From Muribaculaceae bacterium (lineage in GTDB: Bacteria; Bacteroidota; Bacteroidia; Bacteroidales; Muribaculaceae), in NCBI GenBank assembly GCA_017443765.1, contig JAFSYB010000128.1, positions 1 through 64,000 on the forward strand: a DNA stretch of 64,000 nucleotides. Reading direction: 5' to 3'. Under the pieces are notes generated by a model. It did not search any database and was not told where the DNA came from. It saw only the letters and a program-made list of their open reading frames with translations. How positions within the stretch are numbered: the stretch's first letter is position 1; every line of letters starts with the position of its first letter. Position numbers and translations under genes: made by a program. Shown piece by piece: positions 56,086 to 64,000 of the stretch.

Positions 56086-57218
56086 GATTCAGCGACACTA
56101 TCGGCAATCGAAAAGCCGTGGAGCAAGTGCGCAGGCTGATTGACAGCGGTCGCCTGCCGCACGCCTTGCTGCTTCATGGCGCACCCGGCGTACCCAAGCT
56201 GGCACTGGCGCGCGCTGCGGCGCAGTACCTGCACTGCACCAACCGCCACGATGGAGACTCCTGCGGCGAGTGTCCCAGCTGCCGGCAGCACCAGTCGGGC
56301 AATAACACCGACACGTTTTTCTCGTTTCCTTACATAAAACCCAAGAACGCCTCTTCGGACAAAGTATATTATTGCGACGACTACTTCAGCGAGTGGAATG
56401 AGTTTCTCGCCCAGTGCCCCCAGTTGGAAGACTATCAAAAGTGGCTGGCGCTGCTGCGCAACGACAACGCACAGCCCAAGATTGTGGTTGCCGAGAGTTC
56501 GGCCATTGTGCGCAAGATGAGCCTGACGTCGATGAGCGGCCAGGACAAGGTGCTGATTATGTGGTTGCCCGAGAAGATGACCGAGGAGGCGGCCAACAAG
56601 CTGCTCAAGCTCATCGAGGAACCCTACGACGACTGCCGCTTCATCTTGGTGAGCGACAACGCGCAGGCCATTTTGCCCACCATCTACTCGCGTGTGCAAC
56701 GCATCGAGCTCAAGCCACTATCGACCGACGAGATTGCGCACTACTTGGAACGCCGCCACCACCTGGCCTGGCAGGATGCCGTGGCCGTGGCCGGCCCAGC
56801 GGCAGGCAACGCCCTGGAGGCCGAGCGGGCTCTCGACGAGGGCAACGAGAACCAGGAGTTCCACAACCGATTTGTGGAGCTGATGCGCCTGGCCTACCAG
56901 CGCGACCTGGCACGCCTGCGACTGTGGGCCGAGACGATTGCCGAGATGAAGCGCGAGAAGGCCCGGCGTTTTCTCGCCTACTGTGCGCGGCAGACACGCG
57001 AAAACTTTTTCTATAACCTGCACCTGCCCGGCCTCACCTACCTGACCCGCGCCGAGGAACAGTTCAGCGCCCGTTTCTCACCCTTCATCAATGAGCAAAA
57101 CGTGGAGCGAATTTACGGCGAATTTAACCGCGCCGAAAACGACATCCAGGGAAACGGGAATGCCCGAATCATACTCTACGACATGGCCGTGGCCATTACT
57201 ATACTTATCAAGGTTTGA
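56082..57218 (+). CDS. holB: DNA polymerase III subunit delta'
   Basis: 378 aa AAA+ clamp-loader subunit. HALLLHGAPGV replaces a true Walker A, as usual for delta'. A zinc module CTNRHDGDSCGECPSC is present (about 47-63), and the sensor region SNLLKLIEEP-like (ANKLLKLIEEPYDDCRF) is present. It loads the beta clamp at the fork. Confidence 0.9.
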   Translation: MRFSDTIGNRKAVEQVRRLIDSGRLPHALLLHGAPGVPKLALARAAAQYLHCTNRHDGDSCGECPSCRQHQSGNNTDTFFSFPYIKPKNASSDKVYYCDDYFSEWNEFLAQCPQLEDYQKWLALLRNDNAQPKIVVAESSAIVRKMSLTSMSGQDKVLIMWLPEKMTEEAANKLLKLIEEPYDDCRFILVSDNAQAILPTIYSRVQRIELKPLSTDEIAHYLERRHHLAWQDAVAVAGPAAGNALEAERALDEGNENQEFHNRFVELMRLAYQRDLARLRLWAETIAEMKREKARRFLAYCARQTRENFFYNLHLPGLTYLTRAEEQFSARFSPFINEQNVERIYGEFNRAENDIQGNGNARIILYDMAVAITILIKV

Positions 57219-57337
57219 ATACGTGGAGATGTGAGTTCAAAGGCAGGGCTAAGCAACCACTTCGCGCACCCCACTTGCTGTGAACCCATTCCTGCAACCC
57301 ATTCCCTTTGACCTATTATTCCTTTGCCCCACTTCCT

Positions 57338-60316
57338 ATGACACCATTCCTGCGGCAGGTGGCCGCCCATTACAGCGACAAGCAGCATCTTGAGGACTAC
57401 TGCTTTGTGTTTCCCAACCGGCGCAGCGGCCAGTTTTTTGAGAAAGAATTGGTGAGCCAGCTCACGGCACCCCGAATCATGCCCGCCGTGCTCACCATAT
57501 CAGACTGGATTGAGCAGATGAGCGACTTGAGCGCAGCCTCGACAATCGACATGGTGTTCCTGCTCTACCAGGCCTATTGCGATGCTTTTGGCCCGGCGGC
57601 CTCGGAGTTTGACAAATTCATCTACTGGGTTCACATCATCATCACCGACTTCAACGATGTGGACATGGCCATGGCCGACGTCAACAGCTTGTACACCAAC
57701 CTGAGGGACTTGCGCCAGATTGCCACCGACTACATTGACCCCGAGTTGAAGGTGGAGATTGGCCGAATCTTCAACATCCAGTTCACCGAAAGCGATAGTT
57801 TTTGGAATCACCCCCCCGCTGCCGTGGCCGACGACCCCACGTCGCCCTCGGCTCAATACCACACATTGTGGGACAAACTATCTGAGATATACGACCGCTT
57901 TCACGCCCTGTTGCAAGCCCGTGGCTTGGCCACGCCAGGCCGGCTATACCGCGACCTGGCCCGGCGGCTGCCCTCGATGACGGCCAACGAGCTGGGGTAC
58001 GAGCGCATTGTGCTGGTGGGCTTTGCCGCCCTGAGCGTGAGCGAGGACAAAATTTTCAAGTCGCTGCGCGAGATGAACGTGGCCGACTACTGGTGGGACG
58101 ATGCCTCGCCGGCTTTTGACCTGGAGGCCAATGCCGGCGGCCAGCTCGTGCGCGTGTTCAGCAAGCGCTACCCCGCCCCTGCGGCACTCGACACCATTGC
58201 CACTGCCCCCCCACGCATCCATGCGATGGCCGCACCTACCGATGTGGGCGAGGCCAAGTGGGCCTTCCACCTCGTGGAGCAGATGGGCCTGACCGACGAA
58301 CAGCGACGCGACGACATCCGCCCACTGGAACTGCCCCACGTAAACCTGTCGAATGCCATCAACACGGCCATCGTGCTGCCCGACGAGAACCTCTTTGTGC
58401 CCCTGTTGAGCAGTGTGCCCCCTGGTGTGGGGCAGATGAATGTCACCCTGGGATACCCCATGCGTCACGCAGGCATCGTCTCGCTCATGCACCTTGTGGC
58501 ACGCGCCCACCGACAAGCAACCCACAGCAACACCACCAACCAATGGATGTTCTACCGCGAGGACGTTCTGGACATCCTCTCGCACCCCATCATCAAGTCC
58601 ACCTTCATCAACGATGTGCTGGCCATCTCACAAGCCATGGAGCAGAGCCGCGACTTCAACGTGAGCGAGAACACGTTCATCGGCACGGCGCTCAAGCCCC
58701 TGTTCACCACGGTTCGCATTCTTGAGAGCAAGGCCGAGGTGCTGGCCTACATCGACCGTCTGATGGAGTTTGTAGGCGAACTCGACCGGCGCGTGCGCAG
58801 CCACGATGGCACCGACAACGGCTTGCTGCCGCTGCAAAGCGCCTTCAACGTGCACTATGCCGATGCGCTGCGCAACCTGCGGCAGGCCATCGACGAGAGC
58901 AACCACCTGCCCACCGAGGGCACTTCGGTGTTCTACTTGATTGACCGGCTGACGGCCAGCCTCTCGGTGCCTTTCACCGGCGAACCCCTGGAGGGCTTGC
59001 AGCTCATGGGCATGCTTGAGACACGCAGCCTCGACTTCGACAACCTCATCGTGCTGTCGATGAACGAGCGTGTGTTTCCCAGCCGCCGTCCCATGAGTTC
59101 GTTCATTCCCGACTACCTGCGAGCCGCCCACCTCATGCCCACCAATGCCTGGCACGAGGCGGTGATGACCTTCCACTTCTACCGCTTGCTGGGCCGTGCC
59201 AGTGACGTGATGCTGATTTACAACTCCAGCTCGCAAGGCACGTCGAGCGGCGAGCCGTCGCGGTTCATTGCCCAATTAGAGATGACCTACGGCCTGCCCG
59301 TGCGGCACACCACGGTCGACACCAGCGTGAGCCCCGCCCCCGAGCTGCACATCGAGGTGCGAAAACGCCCCGAAATGATTGAGCACTACACCCTACCCGG
59401 CGGCACGCCCCCACTGTCGGCCAGCGCCATCAAGAAATACCTGAAATGCCCGCTGATGTTCTACCTGCGCCACGTGCAGCACCTGCGCGACGACAACGAC
59501 ACCGGCGACTTCATGGACGCGCGCACCTTTGGCACCGTGGTACACAACACGCTGCAAGAGCTGTACTATCCGCACGTGAACAATTGCCTGCGGACAGGTT
59601 CCTACACCGTGACCCGGGAGATGATTGACGACTTTGAGAGTCGGTGCCTCGCCGCCACTGTCGTGCGCGAGGTGAACCGCACCTACTTGTTCCGGAGCGA
59701 TGACCAGCTCAACCAGCCGCTCCACGGCGACGCACTAATCCTGCTCGACACCATCAAGACCTATGTGCAAAACGTGCTCACCTACGACCGCCAGCTCATC
59801 AAGGAACACGGTCCCATCGAGGTGCTTGAATGTGAGGTTCCGCACCTGCTGGCCCTCGACCTGAACGGGCTGAAAGTGAACTTCACGTTTGTCATCGACC
59901 GCCTGGACCGTGTGGGCGGCTGCGTGCGCCTGATTGACTACAAGACGGGCAACGACGAGACAAAATTCACATCAGCCGACGAGCTGATGAGCACCACCAG
60001 TCACAAGAAGCACGCCCTGATGCAGCTACTGCTCTACTGCAACGCGCTGCACCAGATGCGACCCGAGTTCGACACGGTTCAGCCCATGATTTACAAGCTT
60101 CGCAAGATGGACGAGAGTGGCATGCTCATTGGGCCGCAGCGCGGCGAAAAACATCAATACACCTTCACGCCCGGCGACCCGGTGAACGGGGAGTTCACCG
60201 ACGCGCTGCACCATGTGCTTGCCGAGATGCTCGACTGCGAAACACCATTCAGGCAGGCAACAAGCACCAATGCGTGCAAATACTGCCACTTCACCGAGTT
60301 CTGCCGCCGTAATTAA
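57338..60316 (+). CDS. AddB-like PD-(D/E)XK nuclease
   Basis: 992 aa. An N-terminal inactivated-helicase-like part is followed by a C-terminal nuclease domain: KKYLKCPLMFYLRHV, VLECEVPHLLAL, FVIDRLDRVGGCVRLIDYKTG. Cysteines in KCPL and CKYCHFTEFC could hold an Fe-S cluster as in AddB. No addA-like helicase gene is in the window. The ATG at 57338 replaces a TTG ten codons upstream. Confidence 0.87.
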   Translation: MTPFLRQVAAHYSDKQHLEDYCFVFPNRRSGQFFEKELVSQLTAPRIMPAVLTISDWIEQMSDLSAASTIDMVFLLYQAYCDAFGPAASEFDKFIYWVHIIITDFNDVDMAMADVNSLYTNLRDLRQIATDYIDPELKVEIGRIFNIQFTESDSFWNHPPAAVADDPTSPSAQYHTLWDKLSEIYDRFHALLQARGLATPGRLYRDLARRLPSMTANELGYERIVLVGFAALSVSEDKIFKSLREMNVADYWWDDASPAFDLEANAGGQLVRVFSKRYPAPAALDTIATAPPRIHAMAAPTDVGEAKWAFHLVEQMGLTDEQRRDDIRPLELPHVNLSNAINTAIVLPDENLFVPLLSSVPPGVGQMNVTLGYPMRHAGIVSLMHLVARAHRQATHSNTTNQWMFYREDVLDILSHPIIKSTFINDVLAISQAMEQSRDFNVSENTFIGTALKPLFTTVRILESKAEVLAYIDRLMEFVGELDRRVRSHDGTDNGLLPLQSAFNVHYADALRNLRQAIDESNHLPTEGTSVFYLIDRLTASLSVPFTGEPLEGLQLMGMLETRSLDFDNLIVLSMNERVFPSRRPMSSFIPDYLRAAHLMPTNAWHEAVMTFHFYRLLGRASDVMLIYNSSSQGTSSGEPSRFIAQLEMTYGLPVRHTTVDTSVSPAPELHIEVRKRPEMIEHYTLPGGTPPLSASAIKKYLKCPLMFYLRHVQHLRDDNDTGDFMDARTFGTVVHNTLQELYYPHVNNCLRTGSYTVTREMIDDFESRCLAATVVREVNRTYLFRSDDQLNQPLHGDALILLDTIKTYVQNVLTYDRQLIKEHGPIEVLECEVPHLLALDLNGLKVNFTFVIDRLDRVGGCVRLIDYKTGNDETKFTSADELMSTTSHKKHALMQLLLYCNALHQMRPEFDTVQPMIYKLRKMDESGMLIGPQRGEKHQYTFTPGDPVNGEFTDALHHVLAEMLDCETPFRQATSTNACKYCHFTEFCRRN

Positions 60317-60392
60317 CTGCAAAAAAAACATAAAAATCAGGCCGACACGAAGAAATGCCTCCAAAACAGGCAAATGAACAGAAATAAATTTG

Positions 60393-60400
60393 TACCTTTG
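60393..60400 (+). promoter_or_regulatory. -7 box for rplY
   Basis: TACCTTTG. The leader to the ATG is about 80 nt and contains an AT-rich stem AAATTAAG/CTTAATTT followed by T residues. Confidence 0.55.
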
Positions 60401-60485
60401 CACCGCTTTTTAAACAAGACCCGTGTGATGGGAAATTAAGGAGCAAGAAACAACACTTAATTTTTAGTAACACAACCCATTAAGA

Positions 60486-61169
60486 ATGAAAACATTCGAA
60501 CTCACCGCCGAGCCGCGAATCGACCTCGGCAAGAAGGCCGCCAAGGCCCTTCGCAAAGAGAACAAAATCCCCGTGGTGCTCAACGGCGGCAAGATTGTTG
60601 AGCTGAACAACGGCAAGTATGAAGGCCAGCTGAATGCAGGCGAGAAAGTGGTGGAGATTGGCCGCGACGGCAAGGGCATCATCACCACCGACCTGATGGT
60701 GAACCGCGCCGATGTGCGCAAGCTCATCTACACCCCCGAGGTGTTTGTCATCAACCTCACGGTGAACGGCGCCACCAAGAAGTGCGTGCTCAAGGACTTG
60801 CAATTCCACCCGGTTAACGACTCGGTGTTGCACATCGACCTGCTGGAGGTGAACGAGGAGAAGCCCGTCACCGTCGAGGTGCCCGTGCACGTCGAGGGCC
60901 ACGCCGCGGGTGTGAAGGCCGGCGGCAAGCTCTTCCTGGCACTGAAGAAGGTTAAAGTGCGCGGCATCTACACCAAGCTGCCCGAAGATGTGAAGATTGA
61001 CGTGAGCGACCTGCAAATTGGTCAGGCCGTGAAAGTGCGCGACCTGCATTTCGACGACTTCGAGATGGCCAGCCCGATGGACCTGGTGATTGCCGGTGTG
61101 CGCGCCACCCGTGCATCGCGCGACGCTTCGGCCACCACCCAAGAGGGCGAGGAAGCCGCAGCCGAGTAA
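60486..61169 (+). CDS. rplY: Ribosomal protein bL25 (Ctc form)
   Basis: 227 aa, the long form with a C-terminal domain. It binds 5S rRNA. It starts with MKTFELTAEPRIDLGKKAAK, and the L25 domain covers about 1-95. Pro-rich joining segment and a beta-rich C-terminal part follow, ending in EEAAAE. pth follows after a terminator. Confidence 0.94.
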   Translation: MKTFELTAEPRIDLGKKAAKALRKENKIPVVLNGGKIVELNNGKYEGQLNAGEKVVEIGRDGKGIITTDLMVNRADVRKLIYTPEVFVINLTVNGATKKCVLKDLQFHPVNDSVLHIDLLEVNEEKPVTVEVPVHVEGHAAGVKAGGKLFLALKKVKVRGIYTKLPEDVKIDVSDLQIGQAVKVRDLHFDDFEMASPMDLVIAGVRATRASRDASATTQEGEEAAAE

Positions 61170-61189
61170 TCGACCGACAACCATTCCAC

Positions 61190-61232
61190 AAGGAGCCAGG
61201 GCAACAACAACGCTCCCGGCTCCTTGCTTTTT
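61190..61232 (+). terminator. Terminator between rplY and pth
   Basis: AAGGAGCC (61190-61197) pairs with GGCTCCTT (61218-61225), with further inner G-C pairs, then GCTTTTT. Confidence 0.8.
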
Positions 61233-61307
61233 CAATGGGCTATGATTCTCGACAAACTCCTGCGGCTCCTCGGCCGCAAGCAGCAACAACCGCAAGACCC
61301 CACAGTC

Positions 61308-61871
61308 ATGAAATTCCTCATCGTCGGCCTGGGAAACATTGGTGCCGAATACGCCGGCACACGCCACAACATGGGCTTTGCCGTTGCCGACGCGCTGGCC
61401 GCCTCGGCGGGCGTCACATTCTCCACGCAACGCTACGGCGACGTGACCCAAATGCGTGTCAAGAACCAGCAGCTCATCGTGCTCAAGCCCTCCACCTATA
61501 TGAACCTCAGCGGCGAGGCTGTGCGCTATTGGGCGCAAAAGGAGAAAATCAACCTCGACCACATTTTGGTGATTGTTGACGACCTTGCCCTGCCCTTTGG
61601 AGCCATTCGCCTGCGCGGCAAGGGCACCGACGGCGGACACAACGGGCTGAAAAGCATCGACCAGCTCATGCACTCGCAGCAATATGCCCGCTTGCGGTTC
61701 GGCATCGGCAACGACTACCCGCGAGGCGCGCAGGTGGATTATGTGCTCAGCCGTCCCACGCCCGAGGAACAGGCCATCTTGCCCGAGCGGGCACGCTTAG
61801 CTGCCGAAGCCGTGAAAGCATTCTGCCTGTCGGGGCTCGACTTTGCCATGACACAGTATAATAACAAGTGA
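61308..61871 (+). CDS. pth: Peptidyl-tRNA hydrolase
   Basis: 187 aa, normal length. It frees tRNA from stalled peptidyl-tRNA. [22 protein letters not shown] carries the catalytic His, and VDDLALPFG and GGHNGLKS complete the active site. The ATG at 61308 is the family-typical start; upstream in-frame ATGs lie at 61224 and 61242, but the first lies inside the terminator. Confidence 0.94.
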   Translation: MKFLIVGLGNIGAEYAGTRHNMGFAVADALAASAGVTFSTQRYGDVTQMRVKNQQLIVLKPSTYMNLSGEAVRYWAQKEKINLDHILVIVDDLALPFGAIRLRGKGTDGGHNGLKSIDQLMHSQQYARLRFGIGNDYPRGAQVDYVLSRPTPEEQAILPERARLAAEAVKAFCLSGLDFAMTQYNNK

Positions 61872-61880
61872 GATGCAAGA

Positions 61881-61917
61881 TGCAAGGCGCAATGTGCTGC
61901 ATTGCGGGTGTCTTGCA
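61881..61917. repeat. Palindrome between pth and the S4 gene
   Basis: TGCAAG (61881-61886) against CTTGCA (61912-61917) encloses a perfect CGCAATG/CATTGCG stem. It is related in sequence to the palindromes near 19.5 and 43.7 kb. Confidence 0.55.
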
Positions 61918-61938
61918 CATGAATGTTCCCCCCGCCCT

Positions 61939-62430
61939 ATGACCGAAGTAAGAATTGACAAGTGGCTTTGGGCCACACGAATATTCAAGACGCGCACAAT
62001 AGCCACCACAGCGTGCAAGCTGGGCCGCGTCACCCTCGACGGCATGACCGTGAAACCGTCGCGCATGATCAAGGTGGGCGACCGCATTGCCGTGCGCAAG
62101 CCCCCTGTGACCTACACATTCGAGGTTATCGGCCTGGTTCAGAACCGTGTGGGTGCGAAACTCGTACCCAACTACCTGCGCAACGTCACCACCCGCGACC
62201 AGCTCGAATTGCTGGAGATGGTGAGAATCGACGGTTTCGTCAACCGCCAGCGCGGCCAGGGCCGCCCAACAAAGAAAGAGGGACGCGAGATGAAAGAGTT
62301 CACCGACGATGCGTTCTTCGGCTTCGACAGCCCGATTGACGATGCGTTTGACTGGGAGGAGGACGAAAACCCCTTGTGGACTGCCGAAGACGACGCACGC
62401 CTCGACGGACAGAGAGGCAAGCGAGAATAA
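61939..62430 (+). CDS. S4 RNA-binding protein, Hsp15-like
   Basis: 163 aa. The ATG at 61939 gives MTEVRIDKWLWATRIFKTRT, the Hsp15/S4 start. The S4 domain covers about 3-70. Hsp15 recognises stalled 50S subunits carrying peptidyl-tRNA, which fits its place after pth. The C-terminal tail is acidic and variable. Confidence 0.88.
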   Translation: MTEVRIDKWLWATRIFKTRTIATTACKLGRVTLDGMTVKPSRMIKVGDRIAVRKPPVTYTFEVIGLVQNRVGAKLVPNYLRNVTTRDQLELLEMVRIDGFVNRQRGQGRPTKKEGREMKEFTDDAFFGFDSPIDDAFDWEEDENPLWTAEDDARLDGQRGKRE

Positions 62431-62639
62431 AGGCGGTTTTCGGGAAATCGCTTGAGGCATATTGGGTTTTGATTGCCGAACCGAATTGGCTTAATCCAGG
62501 CGAATCTGGCTACGGCTATCTTGTGCAAGTGAGCGCTGCGTGGAACCCGCTCCGGCACTGCCGAGCGCAGCCAAGAGCGGATAAAGCCAGCGACTTGTGA
62601 AGCGACTTGAGACCAAAAGGGAAAAAAATTGCGAAATAA

Positions 62640-62671
62640 TTTGGCCAATTCAGAAAGAAGTAGTAATTTTG
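62640..62671 (+). promoter_or_regulatory. Promoter of tRNA-Met
   Basis: TTTG (62640-62643), 20 nt, TAATTTTG (62664-62671): an exact consensus match 18 nt before the tRNA. Confidence 0.85.
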
Positions 62672-62689
62672 CACTCGCAAATCGGAAAC

Positions 62690-62763
62690 GGCGGGATAGC
62701 TCAGTTGGTCAGAGCGTCGGATTCATAACCCGGAGGTCCTGAGTTCAATTCTCAGTCCCGCTA
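62690..62763 (+). tRNA. tRNA-Met (CAT)
   Basis: 74 nt without CCA. Acceptor GGCGGGA with TCCCGCT (terminal G-U), D-arm GCTC...GAGC, anticodon loop TTCATAA giving CAT, T-arm CTGAG TTCAATT CTCAG, discriminator A. The G1-U72 pair argues against the initiator. A CAT tRNA could also be the Ile tRNA modified to lysidine. Confidence 0.93.
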
Positions 62764-62770
62764 CCGTAAG

Positions 62771-62806
62771 AAAGGGTCAACCAATGAGTTGACCCTTTTC
62801 TTTTTC
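62771..62806. terminator. Bidirectional terminator
   Basis: AAAGGGTCAAC (62771-62781) and GTTGACCCTTT (62788-62798) form a perfect 11-bp stem, followed by TCTTTTT on the plus strand. It ends tRNA-Met and probably the leftward SH3 gene. Confidence 0.85.
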
Positions 62807-62821
62807 AGCAAAAGGTGAATG

Positions 62822-63334
62822 TCAGCAGCAATTGGTGAGCGGGTTTGAGCACAGCCAAACGTCCTCAATCCAGCCCTCATGTCGCCCGTCGCTGGTTACC
62901 ACTTTCACCCATTCACCATCCACCTCAAGCGGGTGCACGACACATTCGCCGTCAATCGAGAACACAGGCTTGGCCTTCACAGAAGGCTTGTCTCGCAAGG
63001 TGATTCGCTCGCCGCCGTAATTGCGCGTACCGAGACAGACCACGCTGCTGTGTACCCAATACTGGTTGGTAGACGACCCCGCGAGGGGCACCTCACGGGC
63101 TTCCTCGGCTATCTCGACGTATTTCACCTGCCACCACCCATTGCGCGGTGTGATAAGCTCGACAATGTAAGAGCTCTCGGTGGGCAGGGCGAGCACCACC
63201 TCGCCACGCGGGGCATTGCGCACATTGGTGGGCGTGCTGTCGAAGATAAAGGCACAAATGGTGTCGCTCTTGGCCTGGCTATATGCTGCAACCGAAATCA
63301 CGGCCAGCAACAAAGTGAGAGAAAGCTTATTCAT
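62822..63334 (-). CDS. Exported SH3-like domain protein
   Basis: 170 aa with a signal peptide (about 1-20, ending AAYSQ). Two bacterial SH3-like units are suggested: NVRNAPRGEVV... and TLRDKPSVKAKPVFSIDGE, the latter ending in EGWIEDVWL. Such domains bind peptidoglycan or other ligands. Function unknown. Confidence 0.8.
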   Translation of the reverse strand: MNKLSLTLLLAVISVAAYSQAKSDTICAFIFDSTPTNVRNAPRGEVVLALPTESSYIVELITPRNGWWQVKYVEIAEEAREVPLAGSSTNQYWVHSSVVCLGTRNYGGERITLRDKPSVKAKPVFSIDGECVVHPLEVDGEWVKVVTSDGRHEGWIEDVWLCSNPLTNCC

Positions 63335-63474
63335 AGTTAATTAGTTATTTAACAGGCGTTATTTGGAGTAAACAAGTAGACGGCGTTCTTTTCGGCCATG
63401 AGTGACGAATGGGGCTAATGGTCCTAACAGGATTAATGGCCGCTGTGGATTCCAAAAGGAACGCAATGTATTCT

Positions 63475-64000
63475 TTAAGATGGGTTTGGCGAGGGGGAGA
63501 CCTGTCTTTTTCTGAACAAAAATCGTGCCCTGACGTTGTCGTCGCCATCGACAGCGATGGCCAGGTGCCAGTCGTTGGGCGCGCACTCGGCCTTGACGAC
63601 CTGGGCCTGCTGGCCATAACGTGTTTCGCGCACAAAGGCTATCTCAAGGCGCTGCACCTGGTTGCAGTCGAAATAGTCGAGGGTGAACTGGTTGAGCATC
63701 AGCTCAAGGTAGCGCACGGTGTTGACGTGGCGGTTGAAGTCGCACTCGGCATAGCCAAAGGTGTGATTCACACGCATGGTGGGTTCAAACGGACGGAGCT
63801 TTCCCTGCGGGGCAATGGGACACCGTCGCGAACTGATGTTGTCGCGGATGTAGGTCAACTGGGAGATGTCCACGCTTTGCCGCGTGGTCAGGTCGATAAC
63901 CATCCAGATGGTGCGCACATATCCCATCACCTGCCCCTCGGCATCGGCGACCATCATGTGGCGCTGGCTGAACATTCGGTTGTAGTCCTCGACCCAGGTG
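63475..64000 (-). CDS. Acyl-ACP thioesterase, 5' end cut off
   Basis: The frame runs to the window edge; at least 175 residues are visible. WVEDYNRMFSQRHMMVADAEG followed by RTIWMVIDLTTRQ and later FGYAECDFNRHVNTVRYLELML is the FatA/B-type acyl-ACP thioesterase fold with the Asn-His pair. It releases fatty acids from acyl carrier protein. The N-terminus lies beyond 64000. Confidence 0.88.
   Translation of the reverse strand, partial: TWVEDYNRMFSQRHMMVADAEGQVMGYVRTIWMVIDLTTRQSVDISQLTYIRDNISSRRCPIAPQGKLRPFEPTMRVNHTFGYAECDFNRHVNTVRYLELMLNQFTLDYFDCNQVQRLEIAFVRETRYGQQAQVVKAECAPNDWHLAIAVDGDDNVRARFLFRKRQVSPSPNPS

Noticed and set aside
57219-57337. C-rich repetition of CCCATTCC-like words before the AddB-like gene.
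   Set aside because: It looked like a tandem repeat but the units are short and imperfect; nothing definite can be claimed.

Overview
The window looks like a chromosomal segment from a GC-rich gut Bacteroidales bacterium, most likely near Muribaculaceae. That placement is inferred from gene content and style, not from a search. Supporting signs are many promoters of the Bacteroidetes type (TTTG, 19-20 nt, TAnnTTTG) with few Shine-Dalgarno sequences, pyrophosphate-dependent phosphofructokinase together with class 3 fructose bisphosphatase, a B12-dependent methylmalonyl-CoA mutase pair, DUF5106, META and BamA/TamA-like surface proteins, and a type IX-like C-terminal tail on a giant secreted protein. 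No insertion sequence, prophage or CRISPR array was seen. The coding density and strong GC bias leave long antisense open frames that are not genes.

Layout. 1-950 is an AT-rich patch with an HNH nuclease gene. 1.2-8.4 kb is a cobalamin-riboswitch unit read leftwards: promoter, B12 aptamer, a terminator-like hairpin, then a 2,179-aa secreted protein with CUB-like, neuraminidase-associated, beta-helix and DUF4465-like domains. Divergent from it, at 8.6-11.4 kb, lie a small Cys/His-rich membrane protein and a TonB-dependent receptor that may import a metal. 11.6-25.9 kb is a rightward run of envelope and housekeeping genes (DUF5106, DoxX, mnmA, bifunctional nuclease, nucleoside permease, rsmE, kdsA, two TPR proteins, a BamA/TamA-like protein, a GH25 lysozyme with MORN repeats). 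25.9-41.2 kb is mostly leftward: META protein, a lipoprotein gene with a tRNA-Gly directly behind it, GH2 hydrolase, dnaG, an RNase D-like exonuclease, pfp, a non-catalytic M16 protein, kdsB, and a phosphoesterase fused to a propeller. A rightward nucleotidyltransferase gene interrupts this run.

41.5-62.8 kb is rightward: class 3 fbp, lon, a fucose-isomerase-like protein, a large TPR protein, a probable structured RNA or leader near 50 kb followed by a membrane protein, mutA-mutB, CYTH protein, holB, an AddB-like nuclease, rplY, pth, an S4-domain protein and tRNA-Met. The right edge holds an SH3-type secreted protein and a truncated acyl-ACP thioesterase gene.

Connections. kdsA and kdsB supply Kdo for lipid A. 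pfp and fbp run opposite directions of the fructose 6-phosphate step. The B12-controlled surface protein would feed cobamide to enzymes such as MutAB, which needs adenosylcobalamin and feeds the succinate-propionate route. The two items most worth following up are the B12 riboswitch with its giant DUF4465-like surface protein, and the unassigned structured RNA at about 49,966-50,240.
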